Shown piece after piece: positions 57,168 to 64,000 of a stretch of 64,000 nucleotides of DNA. The translations under genes were made by a program, and so were the position numbers. A model generated the notes under the pieces. It worked only from the letters and a program-made list of their open reading frames with translations, was not told the origin of the DNA and searched no databases. The number at the start of each line of letters is the position of its first letter. Position 1 is the first letter of the stretch. Origin of the DNA: Caldithrix abyssi DSM 13497 (GTDB lineage: Bacteria > Calditrichota > Calditrichia > Calditrichales > Calditrichaceae); assembly GCF_001886815.1 (NCBI RefSeq), contig NZ_CP018099.1, forward strand, positions 3,222,501-3,286,500. Direction: 5' to 3'.

Positions 57168-57593
57168 TTACTCCTCAATCAGGTTTTTGACCAGTCTTAT
57201 TCTTGTGCCGTTGCTGTCGGATTCGATATGGCACTCGTCCGACATGGTTTTTAATATCTTTAATCCCCAGCCCCTTCTGTGGGAGCCGGCCATTTTGTCC
57301 TCCAGATTGGGATCTTTTACCTTGGTGGGATCGAATCCTGATCCCTGGTCGCGAACTAAAATAACCAATTCCCTGGATGACATGGTAAATTCGACATACA
57401 CCTGGCCCCGGGCGCTGCTGCCGTGCTCAAAGGCGTTTACCACCGCCTCAATGGTTAAAATATGCGCCTCCAGCGTTTTGTTGCGCGCAACGCCCAGAAA
57501 GCGCGCCATTTTATCGATACAGGCCGTGGCCAACAATTCAATATCCGGAATCTGCGGGAGAACCAGCTTCAAGTTGATTTTTTTACTCACCAT
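57168..57593 (-). CDS. Anti-sigma factor/serine kinase (RsbW/SpoIIAB-like HATPase)
   Basis: This 141-residue GHKL ATPase has N-box TIEAVVNAFEHGSS, G1 VRDQGSGFDP and G2 GWGLKILKTM. Such proteins phosphorylate STAS antagonists and sequester a sigma factor or other target. ATG 57593 has GGGAGG immediately upstream and sits in the end of a 19-codon small ORF. Which sigma factor, if any, it binds is unknown; no sigma gene is in the window. Confidence 0.93.
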   Translation of the reverse strand: MVSKKINLKLVLPQIPDIELLATACIDKMARFLGVARNKTLEAHILTIEAVVNAFEHGSSARGQVYVEFTMSSRELVILVRDQGSGFDPTKVKDPNLEDKMAGSHRRGWGLKILKTMSDECHIESDSNGTRIRLVKNLIEE

Positions 57594-57646
57594 ACCTCCC
57601 GATCCGTCCTTTGAACATGATTTTGAAGTCCACCTATTATTCCCAT
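57587..57646 (-). CDS. Candidate 19-residue leader peptide before the anti-sigma gene
   Basis: The minus strand carries a consensus SD, AAGGAGGT (57653-57660), 6 bases before an ATG at 57646. It encodes MGIIGGLQNHVQRTDREVW and ends TGA at 57587-57589, overlapping the start of the anti-sigma gene (57593) by 7 bases. Its perfect SD and overlap suggest translational coupling or a leader. It is too short to judge by coding bias, and could be a chance frame. Confidence 0.4.
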   Translation of the reverse strand: MGIIGGLQNHVQRTDREVW

Positions 57647-57746
57647 TCTTTTACCTCCTTAAAAATTGATGACGAAATTTATTCATAACGCGCTTTTTTC
57701 GGATACGATCATTGCATTCTTTACGTCCTTTTTGCGGCGGAAGAAA

Positions 57747-60700
57747 TCAATGTTTGCCTGTTGGCATAGTTTGCATCACACCCTGTCGATGGTCGGTTTT
57801 AATTTTAATGGCCATAATCGTAACATCGTCATCAGGGCGCTCTTTGTTCTTCCAATGTGAGCTCTTTTCTCTAAAAAAGTCGATGATATCTTGCGAGGTA
57901 TTTTCTGCGACTTCGTAAAAATCGTTTTTAATGCGCTCATAGCCGTACATACGGTTAACCGAGTCTCGTAATTCGGGCAGGCCGTCGCTCATCAATAAAA
58001 TGGTATCGCCGACTTCCAGCGCAATCTCTCGTGTTTGATAGGGAAATTGTTCCATCGTGCCCAGGGGCATGGCCTGTACAAGGAATTCTTCGATCAGCCC
58101 GCTTTTCTGGCGGTAAACAAAGATCGGCGGCATACCCGCAACAGCCGCCTGCAGATGGTTGTTCCTGATTTTGAGAATGGTTAAACACATGGCCATTTTT
58201 TCCATGTGCATTTGTTTAATACACCTGGTGATTTCCCGGAATGGCTTCATGATGTCCGGGTTGGATGCGTGGCTGTTGAACAACGACTTGGCCACAGTGA
58301 CCATGGTGCCCGCGCGCATTCCATGGCCCGTGGCGTCGCCAAGGACAATGGTGAGCGCGCCGTCGGAGCACAAATAAAAATCGTAATAATCGCCGCCCAC
58401 TTCCGATGCCGTTTGCATAAACACCGCAATCTCAAGGCCGGGCAGGCGGGGAATTTCTCTGGGCAGCATGGCCTGCTGAAGGCTCCTGGCTTCTTCCAGC
58501 TCCATGCTTTTGCGTCTGTTTTCGGCTTCTAACACCGCCAGCTCGATTTTGCTCCTCTCTCGGGCGATCAATCTGCGGCGTTGAAAGCGATCAACCAGAA
58601 ACACGCCCAGGACAAAGGCCAGTAAGTAAAAGGCGTAAGACCAATTGGTTTGCCACCAGGGCGGCGCAATGATCAAATGAATCGCCTTGCCTGCTTCATT
58701 CCACACGCCGTCGTTGTTGGCGGCCTTTACGCGAAACACATAGCGGCCCGGATCAAGATTGGTGTAAGAAGCCGTTCGTGTATTGCCCACATATCGCCAT
58801 TTATGATCGTAATTTTCTAATTTAAAAGCATATTGATTTTTAGCGGGATTGGCAAAATGCAGGGCCACAAACTCGAAAGACAAATCATTTTGCCAGTAAG
58901 CAAGACGCGCCTGTTTCAATCCCGAAAGCAAAGCATAGCGGGGAGCTTTCTCCCCCGCCATCGATAATTTATCAAATATCTTAAGTTCGGTTACAACCAG
59001 CGCCGGCAAAAAGGAATTGTCTCTGATCTCGGCCGGAAAAAAGGAATTGAAACCTTTAATGCCGCCAAAGAACAGCTCACCGTTGCGTCCCCTGTGATGC
59101 GAACCGCCGTTGAATTCTTCGCTTTGCAGCCCATCGTCCACTGTGTAATTTCTAAAAGAAAAATTCGATCGGTTAAATTTACTGATTCCCTTATTGGTTG
59201 AAAGCCAGAGATTTCCATCATCGTCGGGCAGCATACCGTAAACCACATTGTTTGGCAAGGCGCTGTTTTCTTCTGTAAAGCGTAAAAATTGCTCCATGCG
59301 GGGATTAAATCGGTTCAGGCCGCCGCCGTAGGTCGCCACCCAGATGTAGCCTTGCGTGTCTTCGTAAAACTGCATTATGCTCTGGTGGCTCAAGCTGGTA
59401 GAATCGTTTACATCATACATATAATATCTGAATTTTCCGCTCTTGATATTTAATATATTGATGCCCTGCGTGGTACCGGCCCATATTTCGTCGGGGCGGG
59501 ATTTTGACTGCCACACCGTCCGCACCAGATTGTCGCGGCCGCTTAATTGACGACTACCGGGGCGCGCATCAAAGACAAAGTTTTTAAATTCAAAGGTCTT
59601 TTTATGGAAGCGAACCAGTCCGCCCCCGCTGGAGCCAAACCACAAATAGTCAGAAGACAGCTCCGTTTGAATAATATTGTAAGTGACGCTGTTAATCGGA
59701 TTTTCTAAATGAACAGGATCCAGGTAAAAGCGCCTGAATGTTCCGCTCTGAAGATCAAAGCGATTTAATCCCCTGAGCGTTCCTATCCAGAGATATTGTC
59801 CGTCGTCGTAAATGCAGCGCACAACATCCGAGCTAATGGTTGTTGTGTCGGTGGAATCGTGTTTAAATCGCTCAAAACGACCGCTGCGCTGGTCGTAACT
59901 CGTTAAACCGTCGGCGGTGCCAATCCACAGTTTGTGATTGCCATCCAGATATAATCCGCGAGTGGTGCCAATATTTTGCCCGTCCTCATAGCTTTTAAAC
60001 AGTTTGAATTTTATGCCGGAAATATCGTACTTGTTTACGCCCCGCAAATACGTGCCGACCCACAACACGCCTGTTCGATCAATAAATAAAGAGAGAATGT
60101 TGTTTGAGCTCAGGCTGTGGCGATCTGCGTGTCGGTTAACATATTTTTGAATTGTGTGCGTTCTCAGATCGACTTTTAACAGTCCTGTTCCTTCCTGTGT
60201 GACGATATTTCCCTTACCCAGGGGAAACATGCCGCCCAACCACAAAGCGCCGTTTGCATCGGCCGCAATACTCAGGATGGGCGATGCGGAAAGCGTTTGC
60301 TTTAAATCGGCGGAACCGTAGCTGCGCAGGACATGGCTTCCTCTTTGAAAATGAAGCAGGCCGTCTGCACGCGTTCCAATCCAGATATTGCTCTTTTTGT
60401 CTTCGGCAATTGAAATGGCCGAAGATTTCAGGTTGTGTTTTAATCGAATGGGCCTCAGACGTGGCGTTCCCAATACGGTGTAGGCAATTTCAAACACAAA
60501 GACTGTGTTTTGCGCGCCCACCCACAACCAGTTCTGCGCATCCTGATAGATAAAGTCTATTTTAAGCGGGAAGATTGCGGAGTCGGTGGTTATCAGCTCT
60601 CTTGAATGGATGAATTGCCGCGTGCTGCGCTTAAAATAATTGAACCCGTTGTTTTTCGTAGCAATCCACAGGTTTCCTCTTTCATCTTCAGAAATAGAAA

Positions 60701-61145
60701 CTACAAAATTTTCTGCAATGGCGCCGGGATTCTGGGCGTCGTGTAAAAAATTGACGAATGTTTCCGACTGCGCGTCAAAACGGCCTAACCCGCCGTTCTG
60801 ACCGCCCGTCCAGAGCAGGCCGTCTTTTGAAACGTAAACACAATTAATACCATTGTAGAACAGCGAGCTGCTGTTTCCGGGGATGTTCTTAAAAATTTTA
60901 AAATTGAAACCGTCGTAACGATTTAATCCGTCTTCGGTGGCAATCCAGATGAATCCCTGGTGGTCCTGCGTAATGTCGAAAACCTTATTTTGCGACAGCC
61001 CATCGCTGGAAGAGAGATGCTCAAACTTTACCGGCCTGTGTTGCGCCGTTAAACGATTTGTCGAACAGATCAGCAAAAGCAAACCCAGAAAGACTAAGCC
61101 TTTTACAAACTCGTATTGAGATGTTTTTAACATGGTACCGATCAT
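57747..61145 (-). CDS. Regulator-propeller + Y_Y_Y + SpoIIE phosphatase sensor
   Basis: This 1132-residue membrane sensor starts with a signal/anchor (GLVFLGLLLLICSTNRLTAQ). About a dozen two-component-regulator propeller repeats follow (LSQNKVFDITQDHQGFIWIA, TEDGLNRYDG), to about residue 720. A Y_Y_Y domain comes next (NQYAFKLENYDHKWRYVGN), then a transmembrane helix (WSYAFYLLAFVLGVFLVDRF) and a coiled coil (KIELAVLEAENRRKSMELEE). The C-terminus is a SpoIIE/RsbU-type phosphatase (SLQQAMLPREIPRLPG, GGDYYDF, LGDATGHG, MSDGLPEL, DDDVTIM). In most relatives a histidine kinase takes the phosphatase's place. An ATG at 61133 is an alternative start. It heads the partner-switching operon and probably senses a periplasmic ligand. 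Confidence 0.93.
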   Translation of the reverse strand: MIGTMLKTSQYEFVKGLVFLGLLLLICSTNRLTAQHRPVKFEHLSSSDGLSQNKVFDITQDHQGFIWIATEDGLNRYDGFNFKIFKNIPGNSSSLFYNGINCVYVSKDGLLWTGGQNGGLGRFDAQSETFVNFLHDAQNPGAIAENFVVSISEDERGNLWIATKNNGFNYFKRSTRQFIHSRELITTDSAIFPLKIDFIYQDAQNWLWVGAQNTVFVFEIAYTVLGTPRLRPIRLKHNLKSSAISIAEDKKSNIWIGTRADGLLHFQRGSHVLRSYGSADLKQTLSASPILSIAADANGALWLGGMFPLGKGNIVTQEGTGLLKVDLRTHTIQKYVNRHADRHSLSSNNILSLFIDRTGVLWVGTYLRGVNKYDISGIKFKLFKSYEDGQNIGTTRGLYLDGNHKLWIGTADGLTSYDQRSGRFERFKHDSTDTTTISSDVVRCIYDDGQYLWIGTLRGLNRFDLQSGTFRRFYLDPVHLENPINSVTYNIIQTELSSDYLWFGSSGGGLVRFHKKTFEFKNFVFDARPGSRQLSGRDNLVRTVWQSKSRPDEIWAGTTQGINILNIKSGKFRYYMYDVNDSTSLSHQSIMQFYEDTQGYIWVATYGGGLNRFNPRMEQFLRFTEENSALPNNVVYGMLPDDDGNLWLSTNKGISKFNRSNFSFRNYTVDDGLQSEEFNGGSHHRGRNGELFFGGIKGFNSFFPAEIRDNSFLPALVVTELKIFDKLSMAGEKAPRYALLSGLKQARLAYWQNDLSFEFVALHFANPAKNQYAFKLENYDHKWRYVGNTRTASYTNLDPGRYVFRVKAANNDGVWNEAGKAIHLIIAPPWWQTNWSYAFYLLAFVLGVFLVDRFQRRRLIARERSKIELAVLEAENRRKSMELEEARSLQQAMLPREIPRLPGLEIAVFMQTASEVGGDYYDFYLCSDGALTIVLGDATGHGMRAGTMVTVAKSLFNSHASNPDIMKPFREITRCIKQMHMEKMAMCLTILKIRNNHLQAAVAGMPPIFVYRQKSGLIEEFLVQAMPLGTMEQFPYQTREIALEVGDTILLMSDGLPELRDSVNRMYGYERIKNDFYEVAENTSQDIIDFFREKSSHWKNKERPDDDVTIMAIKIKTDHRQGVMQTMPTGKH

Positions 61146-61207
61146 TTTCTGGCCGCCCGATTTATTTACATTACAGGTGCCCTGTTTTTTAGAATCATTA
61201 GTTTATT

Positions 61208-61555
61208 TTAAAATACACATTTCGGTTGAGACGATAGTCGGCCGGCATGGATTGTTTTACTCGCCTTCCGGGAAACCGTTAATGTACCGAAATGTTGAGT
61301 AAGAGGAAATCTGATAAAAGATTTGTTTTCTTTATTTATGCGGTTCAGGTCGCTCTCTTTGGCGCCGATCCAGATAAAGCCTGTTTTATCCTGATACAGG
61401 GTAAAGATGAAGCTCTGCGACAGAACATCTTCAATGGTCAAATCATGTATTCTAAGCGATTGAGATACGTCTGAAAGGGAAAATGGAGTGAGGGATGAAA
61501 TCAGCGTCAGAAAAATAGTCCGCCATGGGGGATGATTGCCTGTTGTTTTAGTCAT
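61208..61555 (-). pseudogene. Truncated regulator-propeller fragment
   Basis: This 115-residue frame resembles the N-terminus of a propeller sensor: a weak signal-like region, then LRIHDLTIEDVLSQSFIFTL and YQDKTGFIWIGAKESDLNRI. The usual EDGLSQ glycine is now Val and the DGLNRYDG motif is altered. It then ends with unrelated sequence. The remaining 900-odd residues are missing. It lies 62 bases upstream of the intact 1132-residue gene on the same strand and is best read as a decayed paralogue. Confidence 0.7.
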
Positions 61556-62180
61556 CGTTTCATTTTGCTTTCTGCGTTAATAAAGCGCTTAAAAAGACTG
61601 TAACGCAAATAAAGGGAGAATACTTCCGGGCGTGTTAAATGGGGGCGGATCATTTTCAATTGTCAATTACGAATTATCACGCAAAGCGGAAAGTCTGGGG
61701 CATGGGTGATGATTGACAATTTATGAATGATGAATGAGTTTGAGCAGAGCGAGTAATCTGTTATTTCATGGATCCAATTCCGGCCAGAGAGAATTCCTAA
61801 ATAGTAATGAAACCTTTGAAATATTAATTTTTGTAAATAAACTCCACCCTATTTCACCTCCTTGCTCTGTGAGTCTTTCAAAGAAAGGGAGACTCAACCT
61901 CCTGAAAAAAAACATAAGATAATTTTAATAGAGGCGAGTTAGAGTTGAAGTCGAAACATGAGAAATACTGAAAATTGTAGATTTTTTTAATTTTTCAAAG
62001 ACTTCATAATATCTTAAGGCGTTTTTTAAAAATCGGAATTCGCTTTTTTATTGTCAAAGATGAAAAAAAATCACATTATTGCCCCTTCCTGCAGGCAGCC
62101 TTTAAAAAAATTGTTAAATTGCAAAAATGTGGACTTGATAGCGCCGCCACAAAAAAAAAGACAGACGCACTCATTAAAAA
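61556..62180. other. Gene-free region with decayed repeats
   Basis: No credible gene. It has ATTACGAATTATC/TTGACAATTTATGAATGATGAATG microsatellite-like text (61660-61740) and a CTCACAGAGCAAGG-type stretch (61855-61900, inverted) related to 33520-33560. The rest is AT-rich and unremarkable. Confidence 0.6.
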
Positions 62181-64000
62181 CTAACGAATAATCACAAATT
62201 TACGTACCACTGAATCGCCAGCCCGGTACAAAAGCTCTCCCGTTTGAGGATCGTAATAATCTTTGGTTACTTCGATGTGAGCGATATAAATGCCGCTAAC
62301 CACGGTTTGCCTGGTCTTTGTTACCATGTTCCAGGACTCGTCTCCACTGCCATCGGTATGCTCTAATATTTGAATCAGATCCCCACGCTCAGTATAAATA
62401 GAAATACGGCAATACGCTGGTATGTTCATAAACACAATTTTATTGGGCTCAAGCGTAAAATTAAGCTCTCTCGCTTTGATATTATATGGATTTGGCACAA
62501 TGCGCACATCATTAATAGAACGTCCCGCCTGCCGTTGGAGATAGGCCGGTTCGGTAGCCCATGTGTAATACTTGCTGCTGCTCAACGGGCCGGGCGGATT
62601 GAGCGTTCCATCGTTATTTGAACCGTCGTTAAAGGCGGTAATATAATAATAATAGGCATGGTTTCTTTGGGGGGTAGTGTCATCAAATTGATAGACGATT
62701 TGTGGATGATCCGTCCCTTTTCCACAGGCAAAAATTTCGGTATAAAAAGTATCAGGTTTACCGATAGCCCTGAAGATCCGATAGCCTCCAAAATCGGCTT
62801 GATCTTCCGAAGGGCTTGGCTCCCATTTCAGCGAAATGCGATCGCCGCCAGAAAGCACTTCGAATTTTGTTGGCGGTTGCGGCGGTTGCGGAATATCAAA
62901 TCCAGAATCGTAATTCATTTTTGCCCTGGCAAAAACTTTCATAATAGAATCCCAGCCGGTATAAACCCAACTATTTTTAAAATAATCGGCCACGCCGTCA
63001 TTGTATGTACCGCTAATGGAGCTGCCATCGGGTAATTCAAATTCAAAAGACCTGCTGGGATAGGTTTTAGCTTCTTTCCATCTGGCGCCAATTAGCTCGC
63101 ACATCTGGCGGTTCAGTCCATGAACGCCTTCCGCTTCAACTATTACAATACTATCTCCCGGGGCAAGGTCAAAAGGCCCATAATTTACCCACAGGTTTGT
63201 TCCGCCGCCATCGTTATGGATGGTTGAAGGGTCAACGCGATCCGTAATAGAGCTGGTGTTATCTTCAAAAAAACGATTGGTTCCTCCTAGGCCCTGGTAG
63301 GGCACGCCGCTCAACATGGTGTATTGTTTAATCATCTGTCCTTCGTCAATCATGTCGCCCAGTTTGGGATAGGTGTCGCCAGCGTGCCAGCCCAGCGTAA
63401 CCGGTTGCTCCGGATCGTCGGAACGATCCTGTGGGCTTTTATCCACATGCAAAATAACAATACCCGCCATTTGCGGCGCAGTAAGCCTGCCTGTTTTCAA
63501 AATATCCGGCGCACCGATATTGTCAAAACTGTTCGACGCTTTCTGGCCTGCCCAGCTAAAACCGCAACGCAACCAATCAAGCTGTGAAATTGGAGTGTTT
63601 TCTGTAATAATTTGTTGATAATGATCTTCATAAGTCTCTCCTCTACGCGTTACCCATGATTGCTGTCCCCAGCTTTGGGTTCCCCCGATGTAAAAAGAGC
63701 CTTCCCGACACACGCTATAGCGAACGCCCCAACCGATTCTTAATCCTTTGATTGGCGTATTTAATTCAATTTCATCGTCATAATCGGTATTGCCGGTATT
63801 AATGAAGACAAATTTTTTTATAAAATAATCGTCATGGTACTGCTGCGAAAATGCGTAAATAATCCGTTTAATGGTTAGCCCCATCGACGTGTTGACCACA
63901 TTAACCACAATGCGATCTGGGATTTGATCGGGATTAATGTCATCCACGTCGCCTTGATAAGGAGCGGAAATATCATTACCGTCAACATAAACATGAGGCA
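62181..64000 (-). CDS. Large secreted protein, N-terminus cut by window edge
   Basis: The frame stays open to the window edge, so the GTG at 63947 is not taken as the start and the 5' end is missing. Over 600 residues are seen. The middle is beta-rich with Trp/Tyr/Gly motifs (WGVRYSVCREGSFYIGGTQS, QSWGQQSWV). Near residues 360-450 there is an FnIII-like domain (PPTKFEVLSGGDRISLKWEP). The C-terminal 90 residues (FTLEPNKIVFMNIPAYCRIS, SGIYIAHIEV, VVRKFVIIR) resemble the FlgD-like/sorting domains of the other secreted proteins, without a YPNPF motif (a VPNPYNIKARE sequence replaces it). Role unknown; surface export is likely. Confidence 0.8.
   Translation of the reverse strand, partial: PHVYVDGNDISAPYQGDVDDINPDQIPDRIVVNVVNTSMGLTIKRIIYAFSQQYHDDYFIKKFVFINTGNTDYDDEIELNTPIKGLRIGWGVRYSVCREGSFYIGGTQSWGQQSWVTRRGETYEDHYQQIITENTPISQLDWLRCGFSWAGQKASNSFDNIGAPDILKTGRLTAPQMAGIVILHVDKSPQDRSDDPEQPVTLGWHAGDTYPKLGDMIDEGQMIKQYTMLSGVPYQGLGGTNRFFEDNTSSITDRVDPSTIHNDGGGTNLWVNYGPFDLAPGDSIVIVEAEGVHGLNRQMCELIGARWKEAKTYPSRSFEFELPDGSSISGTYNDGVADYFKNSWVYTGWDSIMKVFARAKMNYDSGFDIPQPPQPPTKFEVLSGGDRISLKWEPSPSEDQADFGGYRIFRAIGKPDTFYTEIFACGKGTDHPQIVYQFDDTTPQRNHAYYYYITAFNDGSNNDGTLNPPGPLSSSKYYTWATEPAYLQRQAGRSINDVRIVPNPYNIKARELNFTLEPNKIVFMNIPAYCRISIYTERGDLIQILEHTDGSGDESWNMVTKTRQTVVSGIYIAHIEVTKDYYDPQTGELLYRAGDSVVRKFVIIR

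Noticed and set aside
61734-61922. 62-codon frame in the region before the last gene
   Set aside because: It runs through decayed repeat text with no SD or conserved character.
62658-63035. 125-codon antisense frame in the last secreted-protein gene
   Set aside because: Lies entirely within a longer, well-formed coding frame on the other strand; no SD or motif.

Overview
The window looks like chromosome from a Gram-negative bacterium of the FCB side of the tree. The best guess is Calditrichota (Caldithrix-like); this is an inference from content, not a database match. The signs are: secreted proteins ending in a 'YPNPFNP'-type C-terminal sorting domain, a very large SprA-like outer-membrane protein, many lipoproteins, a bacillithiol enzyme (BshC), a serine-palmitoyltransferase-like gene, an archaeal/eukaryotic-type ProRS, regulator-propeller signalling proteins, and intermediate G+C. 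Frequent GTG and TTG starts are backed by clear Shine-Dalgarno (SD) sites, and several starts were moved from the longest frame on that basis.

Layout. 1-11.8 kb: start of a lipoprotein gene (minus), ligA, an RRM RNA-binding protein, then an envelope operon (kinase-like protein with a LytR_C domain, NHL propeller, 1207-residue outer-membrane protein), then a cNMP-sensor histidine kinase, a receiver-only regulator and an O6-alkylguanine methyltransferase. 11.8-12.6 kb: palindromic repeat array 1. 12.6-19.6 kb: envelope genes (LPP20-like, small beta-barrel, CsgG/FlgT-like, sorted beta-helix protein, PBP4). 19.6-30.3 kb: STAS protein, peptide transporter, YraN, 5'-nucleotidase, repeat array 2, prolyl oligopeptidase, transglutaminase-like lipoprotein, D-2-hydroxyacid dehydrogenase. 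30.4-34.7 kb: a secreted protein with a near-identical internal duplication, a 241-bp MITE-like element, an orphan protein. 34.9-39.2 kb: mtaB-miaB-MBL nuclease operon and repeat array 3. 39.3-42.7 kb: gap-pgk-tpiA on the minus strand. 42.9-45.7 kb: MTA/SAH-type deaminase, TPR lipoprotein, DUF84 NTPase. 45.8-51.8 kb: an epimerase-methyltransferase-bshC-small membrane protein operon diverging from an SPT-like gene and an acyltransferase-like gene (candidate sphingolipid locus). 51.8-54.7 kb: Cys-rich small protein, rhomboid, proS, tRNA-Arg. 55.2-61.6 kb: a partner-switching operon with two SpoIIE-type phosphatases and a decayed paralogue fragment. The window ends inside another secreted-protein gene.

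Themes. (1) Envelope building and secretion. (2) Phospho-signalling by two-component and partner-switching proteins. (3) Core metabolism and tRNA modification. (4) Intergenic DNA full of palindromic repeats: three arrays, two of them introduced by a TTGAATGG-type microsatellite and a shared 'CCGRCCTGTCAT' leader. The most interesting items for follow-up are the putative sphingolipid locus, the kinase-like protein lacking the usual ATP-binding lysine in its LytR_C/NHL/SprA-like operon, the MITE-like element with 13-bp direct repeats, the homogenised internal duplication in the 943-residue secreted protein, and the octamer repeat directly upstream of tpiA.
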